A stretch of 64,000 nucleotides of DNA from Brevundimonas lenta (GTDB taxonomy: Bacteria > Pseudomonadota > Alphaproteobacteria > Caulobacterales > Caulobacteraceae). The position numbers were made by a program, and so were the translations under genes. Location: assembly GCF_014196335.1 (NCBI RefSeq), contig NZ_JACIDM010000001.1:124001-188000 (forward strand), in the 5' to 3' direction. Shown here in pieces: positions 29,585-37,619 of this stretch. Within the stretch, counting starts at the first letter, position 1; the number at the start of each line of letters is the position of its first letter. The notes beneath the pieces were generated by a model. The model saw only the letters and a list, made by a program, of their open reading frames with translations. It was not told where the DNA came from and did not search any database.

Positions 29585-30805
29585 TCAACTTTCCCGCGCC
29601 AATGCTAGCCACCCCAGCACGCCCTCCGCCGCCACCACGCCCGAGGCGAAACAGGCCTGCAGCAGATAGCCGCCGGTCGGCGCCTCCCAGTCCAGCATCT
29701 CGCCGGCGACGAACACGCCCGGCAGCGCCTTCAGCATCAGATGGTCGTCGACCTGGTCCAGCCGCACACCGCCCGCCGACGAAATCGCCCGCTCCAGCCC
29801 CTGCACGCCCGTCAGCGTCAGGCGCACCGCCTTGATCCGCTTGGCCAGCTTGTCGGCCCCCTGCGGCACCTCGCCAGGAATTTCGCGCATCAACCCGACC
29901 GCCGCCGGCGACAGCCCGCCGGCCTTGCGCAGCCAGTTGGTCACGCTGTCCTTGCCGCGCGGCCTGGCCAGCTTCGCCGCCAGCGCCTCCACCGTCAGGT
30001 CCGGCCGCAGGTCGACGACCAGTTCCGCCGTCCCGTCGCGCAGCACCGCCTCGCGCAGCGGCCCGGACAGGGCATAGACCGCGCCGCCCTCCAGGCCGTA
30101 GCGGGTCACCATCGCCTCGCCGCGCACCGTCCGGTCGCCATGCGTCAGCGCCACCGGCTTCAGCGGCTCGCCCGCGAACCGGTCGGCGAACACCTCCGAC
30201 CACGCCACGTCGAAGCCCATGTTTGACGGCCGCAACGCCGCCACCTCCACACCGGCGCCGGCCAGATCATCCGTCCACGAACCATCCGACCCCAGCCGCG
30301 GCCAGCTGGCCCCGCCGGTCGCCAGCACCACGGCGTCCGCCGCCTCGACCCGCTCGCCCTCCGGCGTCGCGAACACCCACGCCCCGTCGCGGCGCCCGGT
30401 CCAGCGCGACCGCGTCCGCACCTCGACGCCCAGCTCGGCCAGCCGCCTCAGCCACGCCCGCAGCAAGGGCGAGGCCTTCATCGTGTTCGGAAACACCCGT
30501 CCGGAAGAACCCGTGAACGTCGCCTGCCCCAGACCCTCGGCCCACCCCACCAGATGCGTCGGCGAAAACCGATCCAGCCAGGCCGCCACCGTCGGCCCGG
30601 CCTCGCCATAGCGGCCGACGAATCCGTCCAGCGCCTCGGTGTGCGTCAGGTTCAGCCCGCCGCGCCCGGCCATCAGGAATTTGCGCGCCACGGACGGGAT
30701 CGCCTCGTGCACCACCACCCGGGCGCCGCCCTGGGCCAGCCGCTCGGCCGCCATCAGCCCCGCGGGGCCGGCGCCGATCACATGCACTGTCTTCAACTCT
30801 GTCAT
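29585..30805 (-). CDS. FAD-dependent BaiN/HI0933-like flavoprotein (TIGR03862 type)
   Basis: This is a 406-residue NAD(P)/FAD-dependent oxidoreductase of the HI0933/BaiN superfamily. The dinucleotide-binding site is HVIGAGPAGLMAAERL (residues 9-24). The family signature RKFLMAGRGGLNLTHTE follows. VVLATGGASWPRLGSDG marks the second FAD contact, and the C-terminal GVFVAGEMLDWEAPTGGYLLQ contains the final flavin-binding loop. Relatives are described as flavoproteins of unknown substrate; bile-acid inducible BaiN is one member. No partner gene is nearby. It lies between two palindromic repeats. Confidence 0.88.
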   Translation of the reverse strand: MTELKTVHVIGAGPAGLMAAERLAQGGARVVVHEAIPSVARKFLMAGRGGLNLTHTEALDGFVGRYGEAGPTVAAWLDRFSPTHLVGWAEGLGQATFTGSSGRVFPNTMKASPLLRAWLRRLAELGVEVRTRSRWTGRRDGAWVFATPEGERVEAADAVVLATGGASWPRLGSDGSWTDDLAGAGVEVAALRPSNMGFDVAWSEVFADRFAGEPLKPVALTHGDRTVRGEAMVTRYGLEGGAVYALSGPLREAVLRDGTAELVVDLRPDLTVEALAAKLARPRGKDSVTNWLRKAGGLSPAAVGLMREIPGEVPQGADKLAKRIKAVRLTLTGVQGLERAISSAGGVRLDQVDDHLMLKALPGVFVAGEMLDWEAPTGGYLLQACFASGVVAAEGVLGWLALARES

Positions 30806-30822
30806 CCGCCGGTCTCTACTCT

Positions 30823-30973
30823 CTTCCGCTCACCCCGGCGATCCGAAGGACGGCGCGAAGCAGCCAATCCGGGGCCCAGATGGAATGGCGCTGACCTTTC
30901 CGGAGTTCGATGCCCTGTCTCCAGGCGCCTGGTCCCCGATCTGGATCCCGGCATTCGCCGGGAGGAGCGGAAG
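30823..30973. repeat. Inverted repeat related to the 29394-29521 element
   Basis: CTTCCGCTCACCCCGGCGAT at 30823 pairs with the complement of ATTCGCCGGGAGGAGCGGAA near 30953-30973. Internal GATCCGAAGGACGGCGCGAA and CCCGATCTGGATC segments can form further hairpins. It separates the flavoprotein and GreA-like genes, which diverge here. Confidence 0.7.
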
Positions 30974-31017
30974 AGGGGGTGACCGGAACGCCCGCGCCCG
31001 CCATACGCTCATTCCTT

Positions 31018-31494
31018 ATGAGCGTCGCCTTCACCCGTGAGGAAGATCTGGAGGCCACGGCCGCCGACCTTCCCGACCGTCCCATCTCTCCGCACCCGAA
31101 CCTGGTCACCCTGTCGGGCCTGGCGCAGATCGAGGCCGCCCTCGCCGACGCCCGCGCCGCCTACAACGCCGCCCAGTCCAGCGGTACGATCGAGAGCGAC
31201 CGCACCCCCATGGCCCGCGCCGCCCGCGACCTGCGCTACTGGTCCGCCCGCCGCGCCTCCGCCCAGCTGGTCGAGACCGTCGCCGACGGCCGCGTCCGCT
31301 TCGGCGGCTCGGTCGCCATCGAGCGCGAGGACGGCCGCACCCAGACCTGGCGCATCACCGGCGAGGACGAGGCCGACCCCGCCGCCGGTTCCGTCAGCCA
31401 CGTCTCGCCCCTGGCGCGCGCCCTCGTCGGCAAGCGCGTCGGCGACGAAGCGTCCGTCGCCGGACAAACTGTCGAGGTTGTCGCGGTCGATTGA
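31018..31494 (+). CDS. GreA/GreB-family transcription elongation factor-like protein
   Basis: This is a 158-residue protein with the two-part Gre plan: a helical N-terminal segment (residues about 30-95, LAQIEAALADARAAYNA) with an acidic/serine loop, and a C-terminal FKBP-like domain containing RFGGSVAIEREDG, WRITGEDEADPAAGSVSHVSPLARAL and the final GDEASVAGQTVEVVAVD. The SPLARALVGKRVGDE block is the Gre/Rnk C-terminal signature. Such short forms in Alphaproteobacteria may act as secondary-channel RNA polymerase factors distinct from the housekeeping GreA. No Shine-Dalgarno is apparent before ATG 31018. Confidence 0.82.
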   Translation: MSVAFTREEDLEATAADLPDRPISPHPNLVTLSGLAQIEAALADARAAYNAAQSSGTIESDRTPMARAARDLRYWSARRASAQLVETVADGRVRFGGSVAIEREDGRTQTWRITGEDEADPAAGSVSHVSPLARALVGKRVGDEASVAGQTVEVVAVD

Positions 31495-31590
31495 CGTTGC
31501 TCCCGGGGCCAATGCGCCCCACCTTGGGTTTCCCCCCGCGCGCCCGTTCGGCGCGAAGCGCGCCCGCGCTGCAAAAAGAAAGAAACGCCG

Positions 31591-31740
31591 ATGGCCCGTA
31601 AGCCCAACTACAGCTTCGAACGCATGGAACGCGAGCGCGCCGACGCCAAAAAGGCCGCCGAAAAGGCCGCCGCCAAGGCTGAAAAGAAAGCCGCCGCCGC
31701 CGCCCGCAAGGAAGCCGGCCTGCCGCCGCTCGAGGACTGA
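31591..31740 (+). CDS. Small basic Ala/Lys-rich protein (49 residues)
   Basis: This short gene encodes MARKPNYSFERMERERADAK followed by an Ala/Lys helix (KKAAEKAAAKAEKKAAAAAR) and EAGLPPLED. Similar tiny proteins are common in Caulobacterales and Rhizobiales genomes and have no known function; a highly charged single helix is likely. An AAAGAAAG purine tract lies just upstream of ATG 31591. It lies 96 nt after the GreA-like gene on the same strand. Coding status rests on the clean start and stop and on resemblance to such proteins, not on a search. Confidence 0.65.
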   Translation: MARKPNYSFERMERERADAKKAAEKAAAKAEKKAAAAARKEAGLPPLED

Positions 31741-31868
31741 CCTCCCCGCGACACAGTTGTTGAGGCCGCGCGGCTGGACTTCGCGCCGCGCGGAATGCTC
31801 TGTTGCGCCGCGACAGGGACGCGGGCGCCTCATGCCGTCGGACGTCCCCTGTTTGGGGATGTACAAGA

Positions 31869-34800
31869 ATGAAGCGTGTTCTGCTGGCTACGGCCGCCTG
31901 CCTGACGTTCGCCGGGTCCTCCTGGGCCCAGACGCCCGAACCGGCCCCGACCGCAGCCCCCGCGGCTCCCGCCGCAGCAGAGACGCCCAAATGGGACGTC
32001 CAGAACCCGCCCGGGCCGTCGCGCGACGTCTCCATCAACGTCACCCGCGGCACCTGGATGTCGCTGGACGTCAGCCCTGACGGCCAGACCATCGTCTTCG
32101 ACCTGCTGGGCGACATCTACGTCATGCCGATCGCCGGGGGCGAAGCCCGCGCCATCGCCAGCGGCGTGGCCTGGGACATGCAGCCGAAATGGTCGCCGGA
32201 CGGCCGCCACATCGCCTTCACCTCTGACCGCGGCGGCGGCGACAACATCTGGGTCATGGACGCCGACGGCTCCAACCCGACCCAGGTCTCCAAGGAGACC
32301 TTCCGCCTGCTGAACCAGCCGGAATGGACCCCGGACGGCGAGTTCATCATCGCCCGCAAGCATTTCACCTCGGGCCGCTCGCTCGGGGCCGGCGAGCTCT
32401 GGATGTACCACCGCGCGGGCGGCGGCGGCGTGCAGATGACCGAGCGCCGCACGCAGCAGAAGGACACGGGCGAACCCGCCGTCTCGCCCGACGGCCGCTA
32501 CGTCTACTTCAGCGATGACGCCACGCCGGGCGGCGTCTTCGAATACTCGAAGGACCCCAACACCGAGATCTACGTCATCCGCCGTCTCGACCGCGAGACC
32601 GGCCAGATCGAGCCCTACATCACCGGCCCCGGCGGTTCGATCCGCCCGACGCCCTCGCCCGACGGCCGCTCGCTCGCCTTCATCCGCCGGGTTCGCTACC
32701 AGTCCGTCCTCTACGTCATGGACATCGAGTCCGGGCGCGAGACGCCGGTCTTCTCCAGCCTCGACCGCGACATGCAGGAGACCTGGGCGATTCACGGCCT
32801 CTATCCGTCGATCAGCTGGACGCCCGACAACCGCTCCATCGTCTTCTGGGCCGACGGCCGCATCCAGCGCGTCGACGTCGGCTCCCAGGCCGTGGCCGAC
32901 ATCCCCTTCCACGTCGCCGACACCCGCCGGGTGCAGGAGACCGTCCGCTTCCCGGTCGAGGTCGCGCCTAACCATTTCGACGTGAAGATGATCCGCTGGG
33001 CCCGCCCCTCGCCGGACGGCTCGCGTGTGGTGTTCGAGGCCCTCGGCAATCTCTGGATCCGCGATCTGCCGACGGGCACAGCCCGCCGCCTGACGCGCCA
33101 GAGCGACCATTTCGAGCTCTATCCGAACTGGTCCCGCGACGGCCGGTCCATCGTCTACACCACCTGGGACGACCAGGACTTCGGCACGGTTCGCGTGGTC
33201 TCCGCCAACGGCGGCGAGGGCCGCGTGGTCACGCCCAACCCGGGCCACTACGTCGAGCCGACCTTCTCTCCCGACGGCCGCACCATCGTCTATCGCACGG
33301 TCGCCGACGGCTATTTGACCTCGGCCCTGTGGAGCCGCGATCCGGGCGTCTACCGCATCCCCACCGCCGGCGGCGCCCCCGTCCACATCACCGATGACGG
33401 CCAGGCCCCGCAGTTCGGCGCCGACGGCGACCGCCTGTTCCTCTCGGGCCGCGACGGCGACAAGCGCACCCTCGTCTCGGTCGACCTCAACGGCCAGGAC
33501 AAACGGACCCACCTGACCTCGGAATGGGCCAGCGAGTTCGCCGTCTCGCCCGACGGCCGCTGGCTGGGCTGGACCGAGCGCTTCAACGCCTATGTCGCGC
33601 CCTTCGCCGTCACCGGACGCCCGATCACGGTCGGCGCCGACGGCAAATCCCTGCCCCAGGCCCGCGTCACCCGCGACGCCGGCGAGTGGCTCAGCTGGTC
33701 GGGCGACTCGCACCGCCTGCAGTGGTCGCTGGGCCCCGAGCTGTTCAGCCGCGACCTCAACCAGGCCTTCACCTTCGTCGACGGCGCTCCCGCCGAACTG
33801 CCCAGGCCGGACGAGCGCGGCATCAACCTCGGCTTCAGCGTCGCCGCCGACAAGCCCGAGGGCCGCATTGCCCTGACCGGCGCCCGCCTGATCACCATGA
33901 ACGGCGAGCAGGTCATCGAGAACGGCGTCATCATCATCGACGGCAACCGCATCGAGGCCATCGGCCCCGCCGCCTCCACGCCCGTCCCCGCCGGCGTCCC
34001 GGTCATGGACATGAGCGGCAAGACCATCATGCCCGGCCTGGTCGACGCCCACTGGCACGGCTCCATGGGCTCGGACGAGATCATTCCGGAGCAAAGCTGG
34101 GTCGACTACGCCGCCCTGGCCTTCGGCGTCACCACGCTGCACGACCCGTCCAACGACACCAGCGAGATCTTCGCCCACAGCGAGCTGGCCCGCGCCGGCC
34201 GCGTCGTCGGCCCGCGCATCTTCTCGACCGGCACGGTCCTGTACGGCGCCGCCACCCCGACCACGGCCCAGATCGACAACCTCGCCGACGCCCGCTCGAC
34301 GCTGCGCCGCATGCAGGCCGCCGGCGCCTGGAGCGTCAAGAGCTACAACCAGCCCCGCCGCGACCAGCGCCAGCAGATCATCGCCGCCGCCCGCGAGCTG
34401 GACATGATGGTCGTCCCCGAGGGCGGCTCCCTGTTCCACCAGGACATGTCGATGATCGTCGACGGCCACACCACGATCGAGCATTCGATCCCGCTGGACC
34501 GTCTCTACGACGACGTCCACCAGCTCTGGAGCCAGACCGGCACCGCCTACAACCCGACCCTGATCGTCGCCTTCGGCGGCGCCTTCGGGGAGAACTACTG
34601 GTACCAGGAGAGCAACGTCTGGGATCACCCGATCCTGACGCAGTACGTGCCGCGCCGCATCCTCGACGCCCGCGCCCGCCGCCCGGTCACCGCCCCGGAC
34701 AACGAGTGGAACCACATCGCCATCGCCCGCGAGGCGCATCGCCTCAACGAGCACGGCGTCAGCGTCTCCATCGGCGCCCACGGCCAGCGCGAGGGCCTCG

Positions 34801-35153
34801 GCGCCCACTGGGAGCTGTGGGGCCTGGCCCAGGGCGGCATGACCCCGCTCGAGGCCATCCGCGCCGGCACCCTCAACGGCGCCCGCGCGCTGGGCATGGA
34901 CCGCGACATCGGTTCGCTGGAGGTCGGCAAGCTGGCCGACATGGTGGTGATGGACGCCAACCCGCTGGAGAACATCCGCAACACGACCTCCATCGCCTAC
35001 ACCATCGCCAACGGCCGCGTGTACGACAGCCACATGGACGAGGTCGCCCCCCGCCGGCGCCCCCGCCAGCCCTTCTGGTTCACCCAGTCCGGCGGAGAAA
35101 CCTGGGCCGCCGGCGTCACCGCCACGGAGACCCACGGGCACGGACACGACTAG
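31869..35153 (+). CDS. Secreted TolB-type beta-propeller fused to amidohydrolase
   Basis: This 1094-residue exported protein has a signal peptide (residues 1-20, SSWAQ) and an Ala/Pro linker. A beta-propeller of WD40-like PD40 repeats covers about residues 50-640; the repeated SPDGR units are visible, for example VSPDGQTIVF, WSPDGRHIAFTSD, SPDGRYVYFSD and FSPDGRTIVYR. A metal-dependent amidohydrolase follows (about residues 650-1060) with the HxH motif DAHWHG, later His in GHTTIEHS and the closing LEVGKLADMVVMDANPLE. It probably hydrolyses a cyclic amide or peptide-like nutrient in the periplasm, the propeller aiding binding. The start at 31869 gives a good signal peptide; a longer upstream frame does not. 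Confidence 0.9.
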   Translation: MKRVLLATAACLTFAGSSWAQTPEPAPTAAPAAPAAAETPKWDVQNPPGPSRDVSINVTRGTWMSLDVSPDGQTIVFDLLGDIYVMPIAGGEARAIASGVAWDMQPKWSPDGRHIAFTSDRGGGDNIWVMDADGSNPTQVSKETFRLLNQPEWTPDGEFIIARKHFTSGRSLGAGELWMYHRAGGGGVQMTERRTQQKDTGEPAVSPDGRYVYFSDDATPGGVFEYSKDPNTEIYVIRRLDRETGQIEPYITGPGGSIRPTPSPDGRSLAFIRRVRYQSVLYVMDIESGRETPVFSSLDRDMQETWAIHGLYPSISWTPDNRSIVFWADGRIQRVDVGSQAVADIPFHVADTRRVQETVRFPVEVAPNHFDVKMIRWARPSPDGSRVVFEALGNLWIRDLPTGTARRLTRQSDHFELYPNWSRDGRSIVYTTWDDQDFGTVRVVSANGGEGRVVTPNPGHYVEPTFSPDGRTIVYRTVADGYLTSALWSRDPGVYRIPTAGGAPVHITDDGQAPQFGADGDRLFLSGRDGDKRTLVSVDLNGQDKRTHLTSEWASEFAVSPDGRWLGWTERFNAYVAPFAVTGRPITVGADGKSLPQARVTRDAGEWLSWSGDSHRLQWSLGPELFSRDLNQAFTFVDGAPAELPRPDERGINLGFSVAADKPEGRIALTGARLITMNGEQVIENGVIIIDGNRIEAIGPAASTPVPAGVPVMDMSGKTIMPGLVDAHWHGSMGSDEIIPEQSWVDYAALAFGVTTLHDPSNDTSEIFAHSELARAGRVVGPRIFSTGTVLYGAATPTTAQIDNLADARSTLRRMQAAGAWSVKSYNQPRRDQRQQIIAAARELDMMVVPEGGSLFHQDMSMIVDGHTTIEHSIPLDRLYDDVHQLWSQTGTAYNPTLIVAFGGAFGENYWYQESNVWDHPILTQYVPRRILDARARRPVTAPDNEWNHIAIAREAHRLNEHGVSVSIGAHGQREGLGAHWELWGLAQGGMTPLEAIRAGTLNGARALGMDRDIGSLEVGKLADMVVMDANPLENIRNTTSIAYTIANGRVYDSHMDEVAPRRRPRQPFWFTQSGGETWAAGVTATETHGHGHD

Positions 35154-35155
35154 TT

Positions 35156-35220
35156 CTCCTCCCCCTTCTGGGGGAGGGGGACCATCCGGAGCCTTGGCGA
35201 AGGATGGTGGAGGGGGAGCC
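35156..35220. repeat. CTCCCCC/GGGGGAG hairpin repeat
   Basis: CTCCTCCCCCTTCTGGGGGA forms one hairpin and ACCATCC...GGATGGT (35181-35208) a second, followed by GGAGGGGGAGCC. It has the same layout as the repeats at 11002 and 38435. It separates the convergent amidohydrolase and terL genes. Confidence 0.7.
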
Positions 35221-35231
35221 CCACGCTCCCC

Positions 35232-36815
35232 CTACAGCACCCACACCCCCGGCCGCCGCCTCGGCCGCATCAGCTCGGTGATCGCCCAGACCAGCGCATC
35301 CGCCCGGTCCGGGCTGCCCCCGCCCGCGCCCTCGCTTCCCAGCCCCATCAGCTCCTCCTCCAGCGCCTCCAGCCCCGGCCCCGGACCTGGCAGGTGCGCC
35401 ACCCGCCCCTGTTCGTAGAGCGCCGCCACCGGCTCGGCCCGCGCCGCCTTGCCCAGGCTCGCATGCACCCGCCGCACCGGAACCGTCAGGCCGCAGGCCT
35501 TCAGCACCGCCTCGCACATCGCCCCGCCCTGGTTGGCCTCCACCACCACCTTCGCCGCCTTGTGCGCCTCCGCCGTCCGCCTCACCCGATCCGCCCAGCC
35601 CTCGGGCGACAGCCCCGCCGCCGTCCGGTCCTCCAGCACCACGAACCGGTCCCCCAGCCGTCCCGCCGCCACGATCCCGCACGCATCCCTCGGCCGCCCC
35701 GACAGCGTCCCCGCCGGCGGATCGACAGCCACGACCACGCGCTCGCACGGCCCGACGTAACTTTCCCCCCACGCCCGCGCCCTCTCGATATCCTCATGCC
35801 GGAACAGCGCCCCCTCCGCCTCCAGCAGCTTCCCCTCCAGCTCCTGCGCCGCCCGCCGCGTGCCGCCGTACAGATCCTCCATCGCCGCCAGAAACCCCGG
35901 CGCCAGGTTGGCCGCATTGGCCCGCGTCCCCGCATCCGTCCGCACGCATCCGACCTCGCCCAGCACCCCGCGCATCAACCGCCCCGGCTTGGGCGTAGAT
36001 GTGAGAACCAGTTGTGGGGCGCTACCGCTCGCGACGCGGTCGCTCGCTGCTTGAGCGCCAGGATGCGGCGAAGCCCAGGCCGCGTCGGGTCGGGAGGTCC
36101 CCGAAGGGGCCGACGGTCCGCGGCCCACCAAGGAATCGCTCGCCCGCACCGGCCATTCCAGCCTCAACCCAAGTCTCAACATCGCGAGCACTTCTTCCCC
36201 CCGCCCCCACGCACACACCTCATCCCCCCAGGCGGCGTGAAACTGCGGGCCCCTCAGCCGCTCGGGCTCCTCGGCCGAGAACAACAGCCCCAGCGCCCCG
36301 CCCGGAAACCGCACCCGCCTCAGCGACGGCTCGAACACCGCGCCCGAGCGGAACGGCAGGTTCAGCACGCCCGACGGCCCCTCGACCATCACCGCCCGCG
36401 CGTCGTGCAGCGTCGGCGCCACCAGCGCGATCCGCCCCCCGGCGCCCAGCGCGCAGGCCGTCGCCCACACCCACTCCGCCCCGGCCCGCGTCTTCCCCGC
36501 CCCGCGCCCGCCCAGAAACACCCAGGTCCGCCAGTCGCCCGCCGGCGCCCTCTGCCCCTCATGGCTCGCCGCCGCCCACGCCGCCGCCCCCAGCACCTCG
36601 GCCGACAAAAGCTCAGAAGCCCTCCCCCTCGACGGGGGAGGGTTGGGTGGGGGTGTTCCCGCCGCCCTTTCCGCCTCGGTCGCGAAGACGCCGGCGTCTT
36701 CCAGCCCGACCGTCCCCGCCGCGTCGCCACCCCCATCCCCGACCCTTCCCCCGTCGAGGGGGTGGAGGAGAGGCGCATCGCGACGCGACGACGAAGCCGC
36801 TTTGCACCCGCTCAT
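35232..36815 (-). CDS. GTA/phage-type terminase large subunit with two in-frame insertions
   Basis: This is a DNA-packaging ATPase/nuclease most like the large terminase of gene transfer agents (RcGTA ORF g2). From ATG 36815 it is 527 residues. Walker A is GGRGAGKTRAGAEW (residues 102-115), then VAPTLHDARAVM, and AAWGDEVCAW is the Walker B/coupling region. The C-terminal RNase-H-like nuclease has VVVAVDPPAG and ends with DRADALVWAITEL. The ATG at 36815 overlaps the TGA of the upstream gene (ATGA), so the pair is coupled; an ATG at 36824 is also in frame. Two segments do not belong to the family: about 70 residues after the start and 46 residues between LRLGLRL and APQLVLTSTP. No portal or capsid gene follows. 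Confidence 0.85.
   Translation of the reverse strand: MSGCKAASSSRRDAPLLHPLDGGRVGDGGGDAAGTVGLEDAGVFATEAERAAGTPPPNPPPSRGRASELLSAEVLGAAAWAAASHEGQRAPAGDWRTWVFLGGRGAGKTRAGAEWVWATACALGAGGRIALVAPTLHDARAVMVEGPSGVLNLPFRSGAVFEPSLRRVRFPGGALGLLFSAEEPERLRGPQFHAAWGDEVCAWGRGEEVLAMLRLGLRLEWPVRASDSLVGRGPSAPSGTSRPDAAWASPHPGAQAASDRVASGSAPQLVLTSTPKPGRLMRGVLGEVGCVRTDAGTRANAANLAPGFLAAMEDLYGGTRRAAQELEGKLLEAEGALFRHEDIERARAWGESYVGPCERVVVAVDPPAGTLSGRPRDACGIVAAGRLGDRFVVLEDRTAAGLSPEGWADRVRRTAEAHKAAKVVVEANQGGAMCEAVLKACGLTVPVRRVHASLGKAARAEPVAALYEQGRVAHLPGPGPGLEALEEELMGLGSEGAGGGSPDRADALVWAITELMRPRRRPGVWVL
36021..36158. repeat. In-frame insertion in terL (46 codons)
   Basis: This 138-nt stretch interrupts a normally continuous part of terminase and encodes a Ser/Pro/Ala-rich peptide (ASDSLVGRGPSAPSGTSRPD and following). 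The DNA contains short palindromic parts (GTCCCCGAAGGGGC; GCGAGCGGT against ACCGCTCGC) like intergenic repeats nearby. Its length is a multiple of three, so the frame is kept. The edges are estimated from the family pattern. Confidence 0.6.
36615..36775. repeat. Palindromic CCCTCCCC element inside the terL 5' end
   Basis: The arms at 36619-36655 and 36729-36771 are inverted copies: CCCTCCCCCTCGACGGGGGA on the left and, complemented, CTCCACCCCCTCGACGGGGG on the right. It belongs to the intergenic hairpin family but here is translated, as PPNPPPSRGRASELL on one side and LLHPLDGGRVGDGG on the other. It starts about 40 nt after the coupled terL start and leaves the frame open. Confidence 0.8.
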
Positions 36816-37345
36816 TCCGCGCACGCCTCCCCCCGCAGAAAGTCCAGCGCCGCCAGCCGCCCCCGCTCCGTCCCGTCCGCACCCCCGCCATCCCCGGCCG
36901 CCCCCAGAGACGGCCCGCGCGCCAGCCGCTCCAGCGTCCCCGCCAGCCGCGCATAGGTGTAGGACCGCGCCGGCTGCCCGTCCCTCAGCATCCGGATCGC
37001 CGTCTCCGCCGCCGCCCGCGCCGCATCCCCCAGCGAGGCCCCGGCCGCCAGCATCCGCACCGGCGCATCCGCCGGCGGCAGACCGTCGGCGCGCGCCTCC
37101 AGCCCCGCCTCGCGCGCCGCCGCGTCGGCCTCAAGTTCGGTCAACGGCGGCGCCAGCGGCTGCGCATCCTTGCGCAGCCAGCCGTGCACGCGGGCGCGCG
37201 CATAGATCGTCCGCTCGGTCCCGCCGTACTCTTTCGCCAGCGCCTTGGCGGTCGCCCCGGCCCGATACAGCCGCTCGATCAAGGCCCAGTCATCGGCGCT
37301 CCGCCGGCAATAGGGCTGTCTGTGAAGTCGTGTGTCCTGTGTCAT
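36812..37345 (-). CDS. Putative terminase small subunit-like HTH protein
   Basis: This 177-residue protein begins with a helix-turn-helix region (residues about 16-58, ADDWALIERLYRAGATAKAL then KEYGGTERTIYARARVHGW), like the DNA-recognition domain of terminase small subunits and transposase-type HTHs. The rest is helical and Ala-rich with an unremarkable C terminus (RGRLAALDFLRGEACAE). It sits directly upstream of and overlaps the terminase large-subunit gene, the normal place for TerS. I therefore infer a DNA-packaging recognition role. It is longer than the GTA g1 protein, so a general DNA-binding protein is the alternative. Confidence 0.65.
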   Translation of the reverse strand: MTQDTRLHRQPYCRRSADDWALIERLYRAGATAKALAKEYGGTERTIYARARVHGWLRKDAQPLAPPLTELEADAAAREAGLEARADGLPPADAPVRMLAAGASLGDAARAAAETAIRMLRDGQPARSYTYARLAGTLERLARGPSLGAAGDGGGADGTERGRLAALDFLRGEACAE

Positions 37346-37419
37346 CCCGCCATTATCGGGGAGGCCCCAACACAGGCGCGTCGAATGGGATTGCTGCGGA
37401 TCAGAGCGTTGAAACGGCG

Positions 37420-37440
37420 CGACTTTGTTCGTTAAAGTCG
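37420..37440. promoter_or_regulatory. Perfect 7-bp inverted repeat upstream of the terminase pair
   Basis: CGACTTT-GTTCGTT-AAAGTCG lies 75-95 nt upstream of the terS-like start (37345). The size and position suit a dimeric repressor operator. It has no T-tract, so a terminator is less likely. The rest of 37346-37484 shows nothing else recognisable. Confidence 0.4.
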
Positions 37441-37484
37441 GCTGGTCGTCGGCGAATAGCCGCAGCGCCTCCGGTGGAAATCCA

Positions 37485-37525
37485 GACGGGCGCGCCCCGC
37501 GCGTCCGTCACGCCCAGCCCCGCCC
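37485..37525. repeat. 41-bp direct repeat, copy 1
   Basis: GACGGGCGCGCCCCGCGCGT and the following 21 bases match the copy at 38383-38423 at 40 of 41 positions, in the same orientation. The repeat contains a GACGGGCGCG/CGCGCGTCCGTC hairpin. The two copies flank the 37620-38303 gene. The rest of the space to that gene (37526-37619) shows nothing recognisable. Confidence 0.9.
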
Positions 37526-37619
37526 GCCCGACCCGGCACGGGTCAAGGACAGGCCGTCCCGGCCTGCCGCACGAGCGGCGCGAAGCGTCCTTGAGGCGGG
37601 TTGGGGCGGGTGGTCCGTT

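Noticed and set aside
31830..35147. A 1105-codon frame antisense to the TolB/amidohydrolase gene
   Set aside because: It is a GC-skew artefact: the sense frame shows clear propeller and amidohydrolase motifs, while the antisense is rich in Gly/Ala/Val/Asp without domains.
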